Origin: Apostichopus japonicus
Taxonomy: Eukaryota; Echinodermata; Holothuroidea; Aspidochirotida; Stichopodidae
Direction: 5' to 3'
NCBI RefSeq assembly: GCF_037975245.1
Contig: NC_092569.1
Location: forward strand, 12,508,501 to 12,572,500
Length of the DNA stretch: 64,000 bases
The notes beneath the pieces are model-generated. The model saw nothing but the letters and a program-made list of their open reading frames with translations, ran no database searches and was not told where the DNA came from. Numbering within the stretch: position 1 is the stretch's first letter; the number at the start of each line of letters is the position of its first letter. Shown piece by piece: positions 1 through 12,721 of the stretch. The translations under genes and the position numbers were made by a program.

Positions 1-1633
1 CATATTTCAAAGAACGGTGATGCGCGCTACGAGAATGATCTCTTAAAGTGAGGGCAGCATACAACATTTAGTAACCCAAATAAAGGTAATGAAGCAATTA
101 CGCACTGTGAGTTAGTGAAAAGTTGTACGTATGTTCATGGCAGGGGTTTAGATAGAACTGGCCATCGTAACTTCGATAGTTCTGTACAGTGCATGTGCTT
201 CTGATTAAGGCAGTTGGTTACATTCTGGTCGACTCTACATGCTTGCCTATTCCCGATTGGTATTTTTATTGATGGACCAGTTGCGACAACCATAAAGGGA
301 CAAGGAGCACGTCCAACCGCCCCCCCCCCAACCCCGCTTTCTGAATGATTGGGGACACAAATATCAAATGTCCCTCCAGGTTTGGTGACTGACTCGTGTA
401 GGCGCTAGGCCTATCAGGCTCATGATGACTCGTGTATCTCATAAAAGGAGCACAAACATTGTGCTGTGAGATTAGTAATTATTAATGTTTTATTCTCATC
501 TGCCCCCATCCCCCACCCCGATGAAAAGAAGGAATTACGGATTTCATTTATAGCGTAAATTAAATGATTGTATAAATGTTGTATTATCACGTACAAGCAA
601 TATAAAACTTTATGTAAATTATTTTGTGCATTCAGTTTGGTTAGCAATGCCAGTCATGGTAGTTTTAAGTGTTTTTGAAATTATTATATATTTCATAGGA
701 GTTTTGAGACAGATACATATATGGTGCTAAGCCTGGGTGCTAAGCTGCTATAGTCATGATGTAGTGATAACCATGTTACTCATTATACCTCAAGTATGCT
801 AGTTTAGTACTTACGCACATATGTTCACAAAAAAGTTTATGTGTGATTACGTTAACTGATGTCATGTGGGGGGGGGGTGATTGGTTGGGGAGGGGTGGTT
901 GATGGGGCAGGGTGGTGATGACAGTGCGTTTGCTTTGTTTTGTTTTCACGAGTTTGGTCAGAATTACAATAAACGTAGAGACCTCATATATTATCCTGCG
1001 TGAACAGTGTAGCAGTCTAATGTGAAACTACGGTTCATGCATATATGTATTACGACTATATGTTTTATATATATACCTATCAATTTCATTGTTAGCCCCT
1101 ATATCAGTGCCCCAATGTTTCAACTAAGAATATTGAGTCACAGACCCCTACACGGTCCTACCACTCGCGGTTTGTGCTACGCGCACACTCCTTCAGTTCT
1201 ATCCATGATCAGTCATTTATGTACACGCCCTCACTTTTCAATTGGGATTGACGCCCTGGGACCAGGGAGTAGCTACAGCCTGGACAGACTGACGCAGTTG
1301 TCCACGATTTCAAACTACCCATTTTCGACAAATGTAACCAACACCGAAAGAAAGAAACTCTGCATGTTACCTAAATGAACCAACCGTTCTTAAATGGAAC
1401 AAACAACAAAAATCAAACTCAACCTTTGCTGCAGGCTTTCTGTCGACAATATTCTCGAGCATATGATAGCGAGCATAATCCCAAATAGGATTGCCGTTAG
1501 TCACATTTAATGGACTCATATATCTAAGTGTTTCATTGCAGATAAGTAGGGGTGGGGTGGGGTCGGGTGGGGTTGGGGGGGGGGAGGAAATCATATCAGC
1601 GATCGATTGGACGTAAAATACGTTAAATGAGAC
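1..1633. other. Intergenic, copy A left edge
   Basis: I see no gene here. The stretch has poly-C and poly-G runs and only short chance reading frames. It aligns with 40950-42850 of copy B, where about 380 extra bases sit at 42040-42418. The A junction has a short shared CTC at the breakpoint, which fits a microhomology deletion in A as well as an insertion in B. Confidence 0.6.
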
Positions 1634-2823
1634 AGAAACCCAACAATCATCTTTGGTCAATGTGATGGTGTGATAACACTGATAAACAGTGATAAGACAG
1701 TGATATCACAGTGATAACACAGTGATAAGACAGTGATATCACAGTGATAACACAGTGATAATACAGTGATAACACATACACAACACAGTGATAACACTGA
1801 TAAACACCTTCGCCAAACAGTTAAGGAAAAATCTGATTCCATTTAGCCAGATATTGCAGGTTTAATGATCCCGACACAGACATCGCTGAAGCCTTTATTA
1901 AGTCTAAATCATATATTATCAACGTACTATATGCTTTAATTTGTGCTGTTTTGTGTTTGAATTGATTTAATGTCGGTTATGGAGGTGCGTTATGAAGTTA
2001 TATTAAAAAAATATTGATTTATTGTCGGTTATGGAGGTGCGTTATGAATTTATATATATAAAAAAAGATTAACACGCTAAGATGCCTTCTAAGAAAAGGA
2101 AAAAGAAAATGGGAGGTAGGCGAGCAAAATAATAGATTAATTTATGGATCAAAATTCTGCCCCTTTCATGCACAGCCTATAACTTAGCAAACCTAATTCT
2201 AGAGAACGTTTATTGACTGTCGGATATCCTCACCCCCCACCCTCCCCGCTGTCCTGTTTCTATCTCAATGTATTGTGAAAGTAGATTCTAGTTCTGACGA
2301 AGAGAAGAAAGAAAGAAATCCACACATATAATATGCATGTGAAGTTCCTATTTACTCTCCCTAAAACAATAGAAATTATAAAATGACTTAAAATCGTCGA
2401 CTCATTTCAGTATCAACAATGTTATACGGACTTCAACTTTTTTTGAAGTGAATCGAAACAATATCGCAATTTATAGAGATACGGGTATGGCCACTGAACA
2501 AAAGGTACGTCTTTGCTTTCCCAACATTTCCCTTGGCAACCAATTCTGTGACTACTGATTTCTCTAGGTCAGCCACGACCGATATCTTCTAAGGCCTAAA
2601 AATGGCCCGTTATATACTATAGTTGATAAACTGATTAAACTGCACATTAGTTGATATTGGCTGCAATGGAAATATGCACTGAAAGTTATTTCAACAACTG
2701 CACACATATACATATTTATCAAAATCGTTGGTGGAGGAGGGGGGAGGGGATTGGGGGGGGGGAGCACTATGAGACAGGAAGTTTACTCTCAGCTTACTTT
2801 GGAAACTTTTGCTACCATTTACT
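1634..2823. other. A-only segment of about 1.2 kb
   Basis: Copy B passes directly from the sequence matching about 1633 to the sequence matching about 2824 (near 42868-42885), so this segment is an insertion in A or a deletion in B. It contains an 11-bp minisatellite and a ~60-bp direct duplication (starts near 1969 and 2022, sharing GTCGGTTATGGAGGTGCGTT). No gene, inverted ends or target duplication were recognised. Confidence 0.6.
1667..1806. repeat. 11-bp minisatellite, unit CAGTGATAACA
   Basis: There are roughly eight clean tandem units of CAGTGATAACA with variants in the last bases (AAGA, ATCA, AATA), plus degenerate units at both ends. The array lies inside the segment unique to copy A. 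The reading frame through it on the minus strand is a by-product of the repeat. Confidence 0.85.
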
Positions 2824-3376
2824 GATGTTTGTTGGTTTTCAATTCCCCATCTCGCGACCAAACGAAAACATTTTAGCGATCCATGTTTGGATCGCTAGCT
2901 ATAATTTGGAAGCGTGCCTGTACACAGAAACGTTAGAAACACACACACACACACACAAAAAAAACACAAAGTGCGCCACCTATTCAGTAGGGCAATGTTG
3001 GTATGATAAAAACCAAACCCAGTTCTCTGATAAGTTACACCTACACTCTAAACACAAAAGAGTGAAAAAAATCACTCTTAACCGAGAGTGATATTTTATC
3101 ATTCCATAAGAGCCAAAATTCACTCTATATAAGAGCGAAATTTGTTGGTGTTCAGTTCCTCTAGTTACTTCTCTGTACACTCTTTGACCCGGAGTGAATA
3201 ATATGTGTATGTTGACATGTGAATAGCCAATAACATTGACGAATGCTGCCGCTCTTTTTGATCTATTATCTGACAGGCAATAAATTGCCTACATAACATA
3301 CTACAATATAATGTATGCAATATCGCAAAGACAATTCAATCGAAACCACGCAGAGATTTTTCTGAGGCAATTGAAG

Positions 3377-6300
3377 ATGTCTGTCCAAAACTGGTTGGAG
3401 TGTCATGGTTTTGGAGAAAACATTGTACAGTTATTTGAAGGTAAGTCAATCTATCTTTAATAAGTCGAATAATCACATACTAGCCATATGTACTATATGA
3501 GTAGTTGTAGTAGGCTACTAGGCAAGGGTATGTTGTTATTGTCAATATATATATATATAAACTTATAACGTAGGCTTTGGGCTAGGTCCAACGCAACACT
3601 AACAAAGTAACGTACAAGTGACCTGGTGAGGTTTAATCTTTATTGAACATTTAGCATATAGGCCTATGCTGTTAAAATAATAAACTAACCCATTACTATA
3701 ACTTAGGCCTTCATAATTTAACCGTAGCCTACTACCAGTAACAATATTAATCAGGCCAAATCGAGGTAACTCGGATATGGAATGTACTTTAAATTCAGAC
3801 TTCATACCGTTAAATTAAATATAAAAAAGGGTTTTCAAATGATCAATCAATCAATCAACAAAGTCATTTAATTAACTTTCCACCTGGTTTTACTTGCGTT
3901 AGTGTGCTTAATTTCTGACCTATTGTATAACGCTGAAATTATAAGTAGGCCATACAAGGGTAAAGATTAGGTTCGTAACATACGCCCCGCTTACGGAAAA
4001 CCTTCGTTTATTTAGCACGTCAAAACATCGATCCATTTTACACACTAAATTCCAATAGACGATGGTCGTTGAAGAAAAATTCCTACTTAGACTTACTCAA
4101 GTTCACTGCTAAACTTGTTGAATGAGATTTCATAAAATAGCTGTTAGTAATCCTGATGCTGGAGAACTTCAAATTCATCAAAATAAAACACCTGTTTGGG
4201 CTGATGACTTTACAACTCAGGTTTACATGAGGGATATTTAAAACACACATAGACTGAGTAGAGTCTTGAGGGTAATGTAAAACTGAATATTCTAAACTAA
4301 TTGCAAATTTAAATTCACTAAATTTATGTTTCACTAAGTGAAGTTTGTTACTTAGTTTGTTGACAGGATTTTCAAGCAAAACATCTCGGAACACAGACAC
4401 CTTGGCAAGATTTTGTTGGAGGAGATGGAAGATAGTCACGTGACCATAACATCAAGAAAGAAGTCAGTGCAAGTTATGGTCGCTTATCTCATAGAGGTGG
4501 ACTCAAAGTAAGTATAATGATCTAGTTATCACATGACTAGCTTAGCTAAGAAAGGAAGTAACTATAGATTTATGACATTATCAACGATGACCCCACAAGG
4601 CAGTAAGGGAGGGGGGGGGGGGTGGGTGGGTGGGCGAGGGCCTTAACAACTGATGTTGTTTGCCTACATATAATTTGATGTATACATTGTTCAATTCAAT
4701 TCAATAATGTCATATCTTGTCATTGCTCCCTAGATTAACCTTGGATTTGAGCAACTCTTCCCTATACGGGGAGTAAAATTATAATCAAAATGGCAATGGC
4801 AAAATCATCAAAGTGGCTCAGGGTGTAAAGAAATAAATTCTTGGGTGCCATTTTTCTGAAATATAAAGATGGAGATGGTACAAGCAAAGGGTACATTGGA
4901 ACCATATAGCAGACATTTTATCATAGTTGCTTTATTCTCAACATAATGCCATGAGGTCAAGAAGACTATTCAATTAACCATTTAGTCAGGATCAGGCTAT
5001 AGTTCCCACATATTTAAAAAGTCAACATTTCATAGTTCCCCTTGTGCGGGTATTGAGACATATAAGCTATGGATACCAATGGTCATCTGCAATTATGTTT
5101 CAACACAACGTAATTGCAAGTAAACAGAATAATTTTTTATGTGCTTTACGCGAACATGTTTCTCACATCTCTTTTGCTGTGGCCAACACTTTTCCGAGGC
5201 TACGCCAATTAGTGTCCACTGCATATATAAAGCTCCATGTGAGAGGACATACATTGAATTGAAAGTCATGTCATTACCCATTATGAGTCATCTTAGCTAC
5301 TAGACAATGTTCCTTAAAGGCATTGGAGACTCGCCCCAAAACCGCGTGCCGCCATCTGAAAAGTTAACTTTCCGTTGCTTGCTAATTACGTTTTCTTCCT
5401 GTCGCTACAAAATGCAGACAGTAACGAAACGTGATATCTTGTTATCTTTTATCTAGACCTGAGATGTCCACGCTGCTATGTACACTGTGTTGTGGATATT
5501 GACTGTAGCTTTATGTATCGACTGTACCCACTAGTGTCTAAGTACCGACAATGATGACTTACTTGCAATAAGTTTGTATTGGTTTGTATTATTCTTTGTT
5601 TAAATGGTTCATATAATAATTGTTCAAAGCTATATGGTTCAAATGTGTTTGCAATTTAGATGTTTTTTTATGGGTTGGGGGGGGGGGGTTGTGGCAGCTA
5701 GGATGTATATGCTTGAGCCTGGTGAAAATGTTTAAACATTTATTATCAAGGCCTGAGCTTTGGAGATAAATTCAAGATCAAACAGTATGACAAATTTCGA
5801 GTTAATTAAGCGTTTAATTTCTTCACAGCTTTTATACCCTACATACCAAATTTGGTGCCTACTTATCTGAACAAACTTTTGTCTATCAAAGGAGAAAAGC
5901 ACCCAACAGATAATATAATATAATGTGGTAGAGAAGGACAAGATTTGCAGTATATTGTATGAAAAATTTAATCAGTTTAACTCAAAACAAAATAAGTTCA
6001 AACTGATGTTCCAGGTTCACAAACAGATCATTGTTTTGTATTTGTTATCAATATCTTTCTTATTGACAACTATTACTATTATCTACACTGCTACAAAGAT
6101 GTAGTAGTTTGTGTTATTCACATACTAATTCTACCAGCATGTGTTCAGCAGCTGCTGTAGTTAAGTACTTAACAAAGTATTAACTTTATGAAGGGATTTA
6201 TACTTCTAGTGACTCTTTAACAACATGTAAAACTAAAATATAAGCTATTGTGTTTGGTAGTAAATATAGCTGATTCTATTTGCCACACCTCAACACATCT

Positions 6301-6539
6301 GCTAGGATTATTTTACAAGAATTATAGCAGGCATGGCAACCACTTATCAAAATTACAATGCCTGAAATTACACTTATCTTAATTTGAAACTGTTTTTATA
6401 GTAATTTGAAATAATAAAAAAAAAATGTTATTTTTACTTTCAGGTTGGAACCGATGTTGGTCAGTGGTGCACAGAAAAGATTGAGGACTTCACTCACCCT
6501 TTCTTATTAAGTCTTGGGCCAGCCAGCAGGCCAAGTTAG
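3377..6539 (+). pseudogene. SAM-like exons of a SAMD3-like gene, probably partial (copy A)
   Basis: Three exon-like pieces are visible. Exon 1 (3377-3440) starts at an ATG and encodes MSVQNWLECHGFGENIVQLF followed by GTAAGT at 3441; the pattern fits the first helices of a SAM domain. A second piece (4367-4507) follows TTGACAG and ends before GTAAGT; it encodes a basic, hydrophobic segment containing RKKSVQVMVAYLIE. A third piece (6444-6539) follows a TTTCAG acceptor and runs to a stop as VGTDVGQWCTEKIEDF and so on in one frame. Exon 1 ends in phase 1 while piece 2 needs a phase-2 donor, and the spliced frame from piece 2 into piece 3 gives a different, shorter ending. An exon is therefore missing or the gene is dead. 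Conservation of splice sites in copy B supports exons. The SAMD3-like assignment is inference. Confidence 0.4.
5314..5560. mobile_element. TTAA-type MITE, right end lost (copy A)
   Basis: This begins TTAAAGGCATTGGAGACTCG and matches the full copy at 45632-45986. The right part is replaced by sequence matching about 46646 onward, so A has suffered a deletion spanning the right end of the MITE and roughly 0.7 kb of flank. Confidence 0.6.
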
Positions 6540-8034
6540 TATTTTATTATGTGTGAATACACCAACATACCTGTTGGTGAATCTATAATAGTAGCATTTG
6601 ACAGGCTATTCAAGTTTCATTATATCCTGAATCTGCACTTTGCTCTACCTTTATCTACTTTTTTTAAAACTTATTTGAAGGTCTCATTTATATGGTGGTC
6701 ATGATGAGTTACACTCACAAGTTAGGTCATTTAATGTATCACTCAATAATATGCCTAATTAAGAGCATGTTCCAGCTATATGAGCATAAACCATAAAAAC
6801 AAACTAAAATAGATAACAGCATTCCTTAAATAAACTATCAACATGCTTTCAAGTGACTCCTTCTTATTCCATTATAGTTACTCCTACCTCATGAACCTTC
6901 CTCTAACTTCTATGTTGTCCTTAACAATCCTATTTTATCCTACTTTTTTTTGACTTGCCACCATCAAAATAAGTATTTATGAAGCATATTAATAAACTGT
7001 GAATATAAAAAATGTCATACGATTTTGTCGACATTGTTGGGTATCGGTGAAAACATCTAATGAAAGCCTGCAGAAGTCTCGTTTGTCCTCTTCGTTTGTA
7101 AACTTGATCCTACTAATACTAGTTGTATCTTACAATCCCACCTGTGTCCCACCTGATGGTCCACTTGAGAAAACCTTTATCCAGAATAGCTTATAGGACT
7201 GTAAGGCTTTCATTGCACTTTAATATTTAGTTTATGCTTGACTGAAACTATTGTTTGATTTGTACATCACAGAAGGTAAGGAGGCATAATGACCGGTGCT
7301 TGATGTTTTATGCTTACTTTGATAACATTTTTGTATGATTGCTGAATATGGAAATTATTTTTTATAACATATTAACATGTCAGTTACTGAAGCAGATATT
7401 TTATAACTTTTAATTTAAGATTTATTTTATATATATTTTTTATCAGTTTACTATTACTAGTCTATACCATTCACCATCTGTGTGTTGTTCTATATGTATA
7501 CGTAGTTCATCCATGACCTTTTATATTTGCCTGAAACTACTGATTAAGTTCCCTATTCAAATATATACAACAAAAATGTAAGAACATATTTTATGTCCTT
7601 TCTTTGCAATTTCGCTACAATGCCATGCAATCTTTCGGTAGTTTCATTCTGTTACATTTTAGATATTATGTTGTTTATAATATGTTAATTTCGACGTGTG
7701 AGTGGGAAAGTTACTCTCCAACGATAAACCCATAATCCTGTCCGGTGTAAATTGCAAGTTCTTCATTGCGATGCCTTGATTTGTAATACCACCATCTTTA
7801 ACTGTTCAGCAAAGATTAGACTAAAATTGCTGGTTCCTTTTAACCAACACCATAAATAACATCACTCCTTTAGAGTGACTTTTCACTCTCAACCTTAGTG
7901 AATTTCACTCTTTTATGGAGTGAAATAATTCACTCTGTACAGGAGTCTGTAAAAGAGTGAAATTTACTCTTTGAAGAGTGGTCCCTCTATCTACTCCATT
8001 AGAGTGAATTTTCACTCTTTTGTTTTTAGAGTGT
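6540..8034. other. AT-rich non-coding stretch
   Basis: No gene is seen. The stretch continues the ACACTCT-ended element and finishes in its right terminal region (about 7860-8034), a cluster of AGAGTGA and TCACTCT motifs in both orientations. Copy B keeps the order at 47647-49223. Confidence 0.5.
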
Positions 8035-8589
8035 TATATGCCGGCCTATCGTGAGGTTGGCTCAAACGTCGGGTGGGAGAGGGTGGGGGGGGGGTCCACT
8101 CAGTGGGCATACTACTGTGTGCCGAATTTGTGACAACATCATATTTACAAAAGTTGCATAAGTTACAGGACACGGGCATTTTACCCTCCATATAGTGGTT
8201 GCCTCTCCGTAAATTGTTTGTGCCCCCCCCCCCCCAAGACAGATTTTCCAATAATGAGAAACATTTTGTGGTGACAAAAAAAAATAATAATAATAAGATA
8301 ATTCCTGATACAAACAAATGTATTGGTGCAGAACATATGTATAGCAATTAAACTTCATTTTAAATTTTGAACAGATGTATTCCATTAGGCTTTAATTCAA
8401 TCGATTTAGCTTTGAGTGCTCAGACACGACACTGGTGGTTTGACAACTCTGGGGAATAATATACAATTTAAAGCTGAAGAGCGCCACAGTTTTATCCAAA
8501 CTAGTTTGAATGCAACAGAGGGAGACAAACCCAACCAACATCATCAGCTTATACACCATAGATATTCTTAAAGAACAACCCACCCCCTC

Positions 8590-8785
8590 AGAAATATCTT
8601 ATAATAATAATCTTATAATAATCACCAGTTATGTTTAACGACGCTTAAGCGACCACAAATTGTGGGAGAAACCCGCAGGGTTAATGGATTACAACTTACA
8701 CGTCGGGTTGCTTCCAATTCAACATTTGTTACTCAAATTTGGAATTGCGATGAAAAACTCACCTAACTACGACCCGGCCGCGATT
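8590..8785. other. A-only segment of about 195 bp
   Basis: Copy B runs straight from the sequence matching about 8590 to the sequence matching about 8775 (49790-49805). The extra segment includes a short AATAAT run and unique sequence. It has no target duplication and no recognised family. Confidence 0.4.
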
Positions 8786-9607
8786 TTTTTTCCCAAAACG
8801 AACTGACGCTGAAATTATTTCCTCGATTCTGATTGCCTGATAAAAACCTATATTAGTGAATTTGAGCTCTCGAACTAATACGAATACGTATATACGGTTA
8901 ATGCAGGTCTATACTAGGTCACCATGTACAATAACTTCTAATGGTGCCGGTAAACATCTGTGTTTCCGTACGTATAGGTTATAAAGCTATATACAACTAG
9001 TTAACAAGTCAAAAGACACAGATATATCGTCAAATGCCTTTTTTTGTGTACACTCACTGGCTTGCACACTCACTCGCCGTCTTCATAGCCACTGCATATA
9101 CGACTAGGCCTATCATGATTCATTGACTGAAAACATTTTGAATTTATGATTATAAAACTAAAAGTATTGCAACTCCGAATGTACACAAACACCTCGTACA
9201 TATATACATCGGCTACATGTATACAATTACAAATGCACTGTGTTTTATTGTGTTGTATACTATACAGAGTACAATAGGCTACATTACATGTGTTGTTTAG
9301 AGCGGAGTCAAGCGAGTAAACAAACGACCAATGACTGCCTATAATGGGCGCAGTAGTTGGGAATAGTTGCTTCATTGTGTTAAGAACACTATATACTTTC
9401 GTTCATATATACCTACCAAAAATTCTGGAAAGTTGCTAATGTGAATATCTTGAATTTGTTCGTGTTGATCATACTGATATCGACAGAGTATGGAGGGATC
9501 CATGTTGAATACTAAAGTATATCACGTGCTCACTGAGAGCCAATCAGAATCGAGGAAATAATTTCAGTGTCAGATCAGTTTGGGAAAAAAAAATCCCGAC
9601 CCGGCCG
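8770..9607. repeat. Inverted repeat pair, ~67-bp arms (copy A)
   Basis: The arm at 8770-8836 is repeated in inverse orientation at 9541-9607. Both contain GAAATTATTTCCTCGATTCT or its complement and end in CGACCCGGCCG. The ~700 bp between the arms is AT-rich without a recognised gene. The right arm abuts a tRNA-like sequence. The pair could be the ends of a non-autonomous element or two divergently oriented SINE copies. Confidence 0.55.
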
Positions 9608-9690
9608 GATAACGAAACCGGATACCTCCCGATTGCTAAGCCTCATTGCTTCAAATGCCAACGCCTTTATCCGATCGGCCACAGCACCAT
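9596..9690 (-). repeat. tRNA-derived SINE head (copy A)
   Basis: On the minus strand the sequence reads GGTGCTGTGGCCGATCGGAT, resembling a type-II tRNA A box (TGGCCGA-GG). About 50 bases later comes a B-box-like GGTTTCGTTATCC (GGGTTCGTTATCC in copy B). The 5' end does not pair with the 3' end to make an acceptor stem, so this is not a working tRNA gene. A tRNA-Ser or tRNA-Leu derived SINE is the likeliest reading. Confidence 0.45.
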
Positions 9691-9699
9691 ATCTTAATT

Positions 9700-10373
9700 G
9701 TTACCTTTGAGATATATCGTGCTTTGAAAGTGTCTGGGAGCTGTCTCTTTGTAAAACTATGATGTCACAGTGTCACTAAAATCTGAAACCTTTTACTTCT
9801 CTTTATTTTTCTTTCACATTTCCAAGGTGGAATGTTAGAACAACATTGACACCTGCAATCAATGTCATCATTAGGTCATGTTAAGATGTCCGATCATGTG
9901 CAAAGTCACCATTACATGATATAATCGTTGAAATGAAAAAAAAAGAAAAATAGAAAAGTAGGAAGCCCGTTGTGACTTGATGATGTCATATTTAGAATTG
10001 ATCAAGTCATCAACATTGTGTGTGAATACGTTCACATTAAAATTCGTGATATCTCCCAAAACAAATTACATCTTTCCCAGCTGTTTGGGGAAATATTTAA
10101 GAGATTTATGGCTGTCACTAAGACCAGTAATGATGGTCGGTTTTGTGACTCCTTCTTTTGAAAGTGGCAAGGTTCGTCTTAAATGTTAAGGGTTTTTAAA
10201 TCTCATAAGTGAGGAAATTTCGACATTTTTCGGCAAAATAACACAATAGTTGTCTATCAAATATCACCAACTTAAAACTAAAATCTTAAAACTACAAAGA
10301 GATGAATTATGCTCATATCAGAAAGAAATCATTTATAAAAGAAAGTTAGACCAATTGTTTATGTCCTTGTCTA

Positions 10374-10420
<47 letters not shown>

Positions 10421-12243
10421 AATATATATATATATACCATGGCTAAATATGATGTTAGACTTTGTTTCTTTTTAAAATACGAGAAAAAATTTGGATATTC
10501 GAATGGAACTTATGAAATGACTCCAAACATCCAAATGAAAAATAATAGTTAACATGAATGTGAAGTTATTTACTGTAACCTACGATGTTCAAAATAGGAA
10601 TATTTGAAAAGCTGCGTCCAACATCTGCTTCGTAGGAGAGCGTAGAAAGTGTAGAAACATATTGACGACTTACACACGTTGCACAACGTCAAATATATGA
10701 AAATGACCGTTTAGAAGAGATGTACTGTTTGTCTATAACGGAAAAAATCTGAAAATTACATTTGCACTTCTTAAAAAGCTTCATTTCGTTTGGTTACTTC
10801 CTCCCTGTTTTAATTGATTTATTTTTAATTAGATATTGTAAAGTAGCGAAATGTTCCTTTTTCGGTGTTTAAGTGGTGTCATTGGTGCAGTATTTGTCTC
10901 TCACACTCGATTTTGAGGAAATAAAAAATTTAAGTAATACTTAACCTTTACCACTACATTTTATACGCGTTTTGACGGTTATTCAGAAACAAAAACACAC
11001 TCGGGATGAGTGGTTATCTCACACGGAAGTAATATACCAATTATAAAAATATTAGCCGGACGGGGCCTTAAAAGGTCATCGATATCTTCGCATCATACAT
11101 AATATGTCAGCATACACTTAAGGTATCGTTCCTCCATACTGAGATATTCAATTGACAATGTTAGTAAATCTCCAGTGGCTCGGAATAATTTATATGACTG
11201 AGCCCCCCCCCCCCCCCCAGAAAATTATTTTGGCACTCTCAGTCTAGCAGCTTTTGTGTTAGTGTGTTTGACATTTTCGTCAATAACATCGATCGGGACA
11301 TTCTGGACACATATGCATAAATATGCACAGATCATTGCAAGATAACACTATAGCAATCGTGGAGCTTGTAAGACTTCAAATGATGTGTTTACAATGCATT
11401 TCAATTATAGCAAATGAGATATCAATTTTTAGATGTCACCCAGGGGTATATACACAATGGATTGACCTTAACATTTAAGTATGCAACGAGGAGCCGACTT
11501 CATTACCATTGTAGCATTAAAAGAAAACGTAAGAAAACACACCGAAAAAAAAACACAAAAAAAAAACCCCAGAGGAAATGATTCTGTTTCTGTTTCTTCA
11601 TGTTTGCTTTATAATTGTTAATTTCATTGATATTGGAGACAACTTTGGGACCGACTTGGGATCGACTTTTGGTATTCACTAGGGTGACACAACCACCCAC
11701 CCACCCCTTCCCTCGAAAGTACACTCTATAGGAACAGTCAGAGGGAAATTGGAATGGCTATACAGACTATAGGCTACATAAATTGCACTCAATTCTTTCT
11801 TTTGCTTGTTGACCTATTATAATATATTCTACCTACTGTTATCTTTTAAAACGCTTTCGTATGGTTACGATTAATCTTTCACAAACAAGCCTGTGAAGAA
11901 CTTTACTTTGTTATTTTTTTAATACATGAGTAAAGCTGGTATGCACCTGCACAAGGTATACACTTCTGTAAATTTGTGACGTCATTCTGGCATAAGCGAG
12001 ATATTAATTGTCTTTCAGGGAAAGCAATGTGCTTCCGTTAGGTCAGCGTAGGTTTCGGTGATAAAAACCATAGCAACTATATCTATATAACAAAGTGTAT
12101 AGTGCAAACACATCTAATATCAAAATGAAAACAACATGTATGCTTGATAAAACAGCTTAGAAATATATGTATAGTTAGTGCGTAAGATTCTAACAAGGTT
12201 AAAATAACACATAAAAATGAATAAGCAATGAACTGAAGTTATA
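9700..12243. other. Intergenic, copy A
   Basis: No gene is supported. The stretch contains an AT microsatellite (about 10376-10434), a poly-C run near 11205-11218 and short chance frames. At 11375-11383 it holds the unoccupied CTTCAAATG target that is filled by the foldback element in copy B. Confidence 0.55.
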
Positions 12244-12592
12244 TTGGAGACTCGCCCCAAACCGCGTGCGGCCATCTGAAAAACTTAACTTTCTGTTGCT
12301 TGCAAGTAACGTTTTGTTCGTGTCGCTAGGTCGTAATGAAACATGATACCTTGTAACTTTAGCTGGACCTGAGATGTCCATCGCTGTATCGTTTGTACAC
12401 TGTGCTGTGGATATTGACTGCAGCTGTATGTACCGACTGTACACTAGTGTCTAATTACCGACGGTAGCAAGCTGTGTGTGTATTTTCTGGGATCGATGGT
12501 GGTGTTTAACACTTCTGTTACACCTCATTCGAAACTAGGTCAGATTACCGGCATTAGACGTTTCTTTTCTCGCCAGTCTTCACACCCTTTAA
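12244..12592. mobile_element. TTAA-type MITE inserted only in copy A
   Basis: This ~345-bp sequence matches the MITE at 45632. Copy B has the empty site (near 54925) reading TTATATTAAAGGTTC. In A the right junction is CCCT-TTAA-AGGTTC, exactly element plus TTAA plus target. The left junction has lost about nine bases (expected TTAAAGGCATTGG, seen TTGG). The empty site demonstrates insertion into TTAA. Confidence 0.8.
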
Positions 12593-12721
12593 AGGTTCTA
12601 AATGATCAGACTGTATGAATATTGCAGCACGGTAAATGAAATAATTCCGATATACAGTTGAATTCTGTATTTCTGAACTTCGGAAAGATGTACGTACGGA
12701 TCTCTGAGGTGTTTGCTGGAT

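Larger units (their letters stand above)
3043..8034. mobile_element. ~5 kb element with ACACTCTAAA inverted ends (copy A)
   Basis: The left end reads ACACTCTAAACACAAAAGAG and the right end is its reverse complement with one mismatch in the first 20 bases. Inside each end lie further AGAGTGAA/TTCACTCT palindromic motifs over about 150-180 bp. SAM-like exons lie between the ends. No target duplication is convincing, and no transposase was recognised. The same structure is in copy B, so the insertion predates the split. It could instead be two independent short elements bracketing a gene. Confidence 0.5.

Noticed and set aside
4083-4439. 118-codon minus-strand frame
   Set aside because: Antisense to the plus-strand SAM-like exon and its intron; it lacks a domain and is broken in copy B.
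9596-9690. Functional tRNA gene
   Set aside because: A- and B-box-like motifs are present, but the termini do not pair into an acceptor stem and the arm structure is broken.
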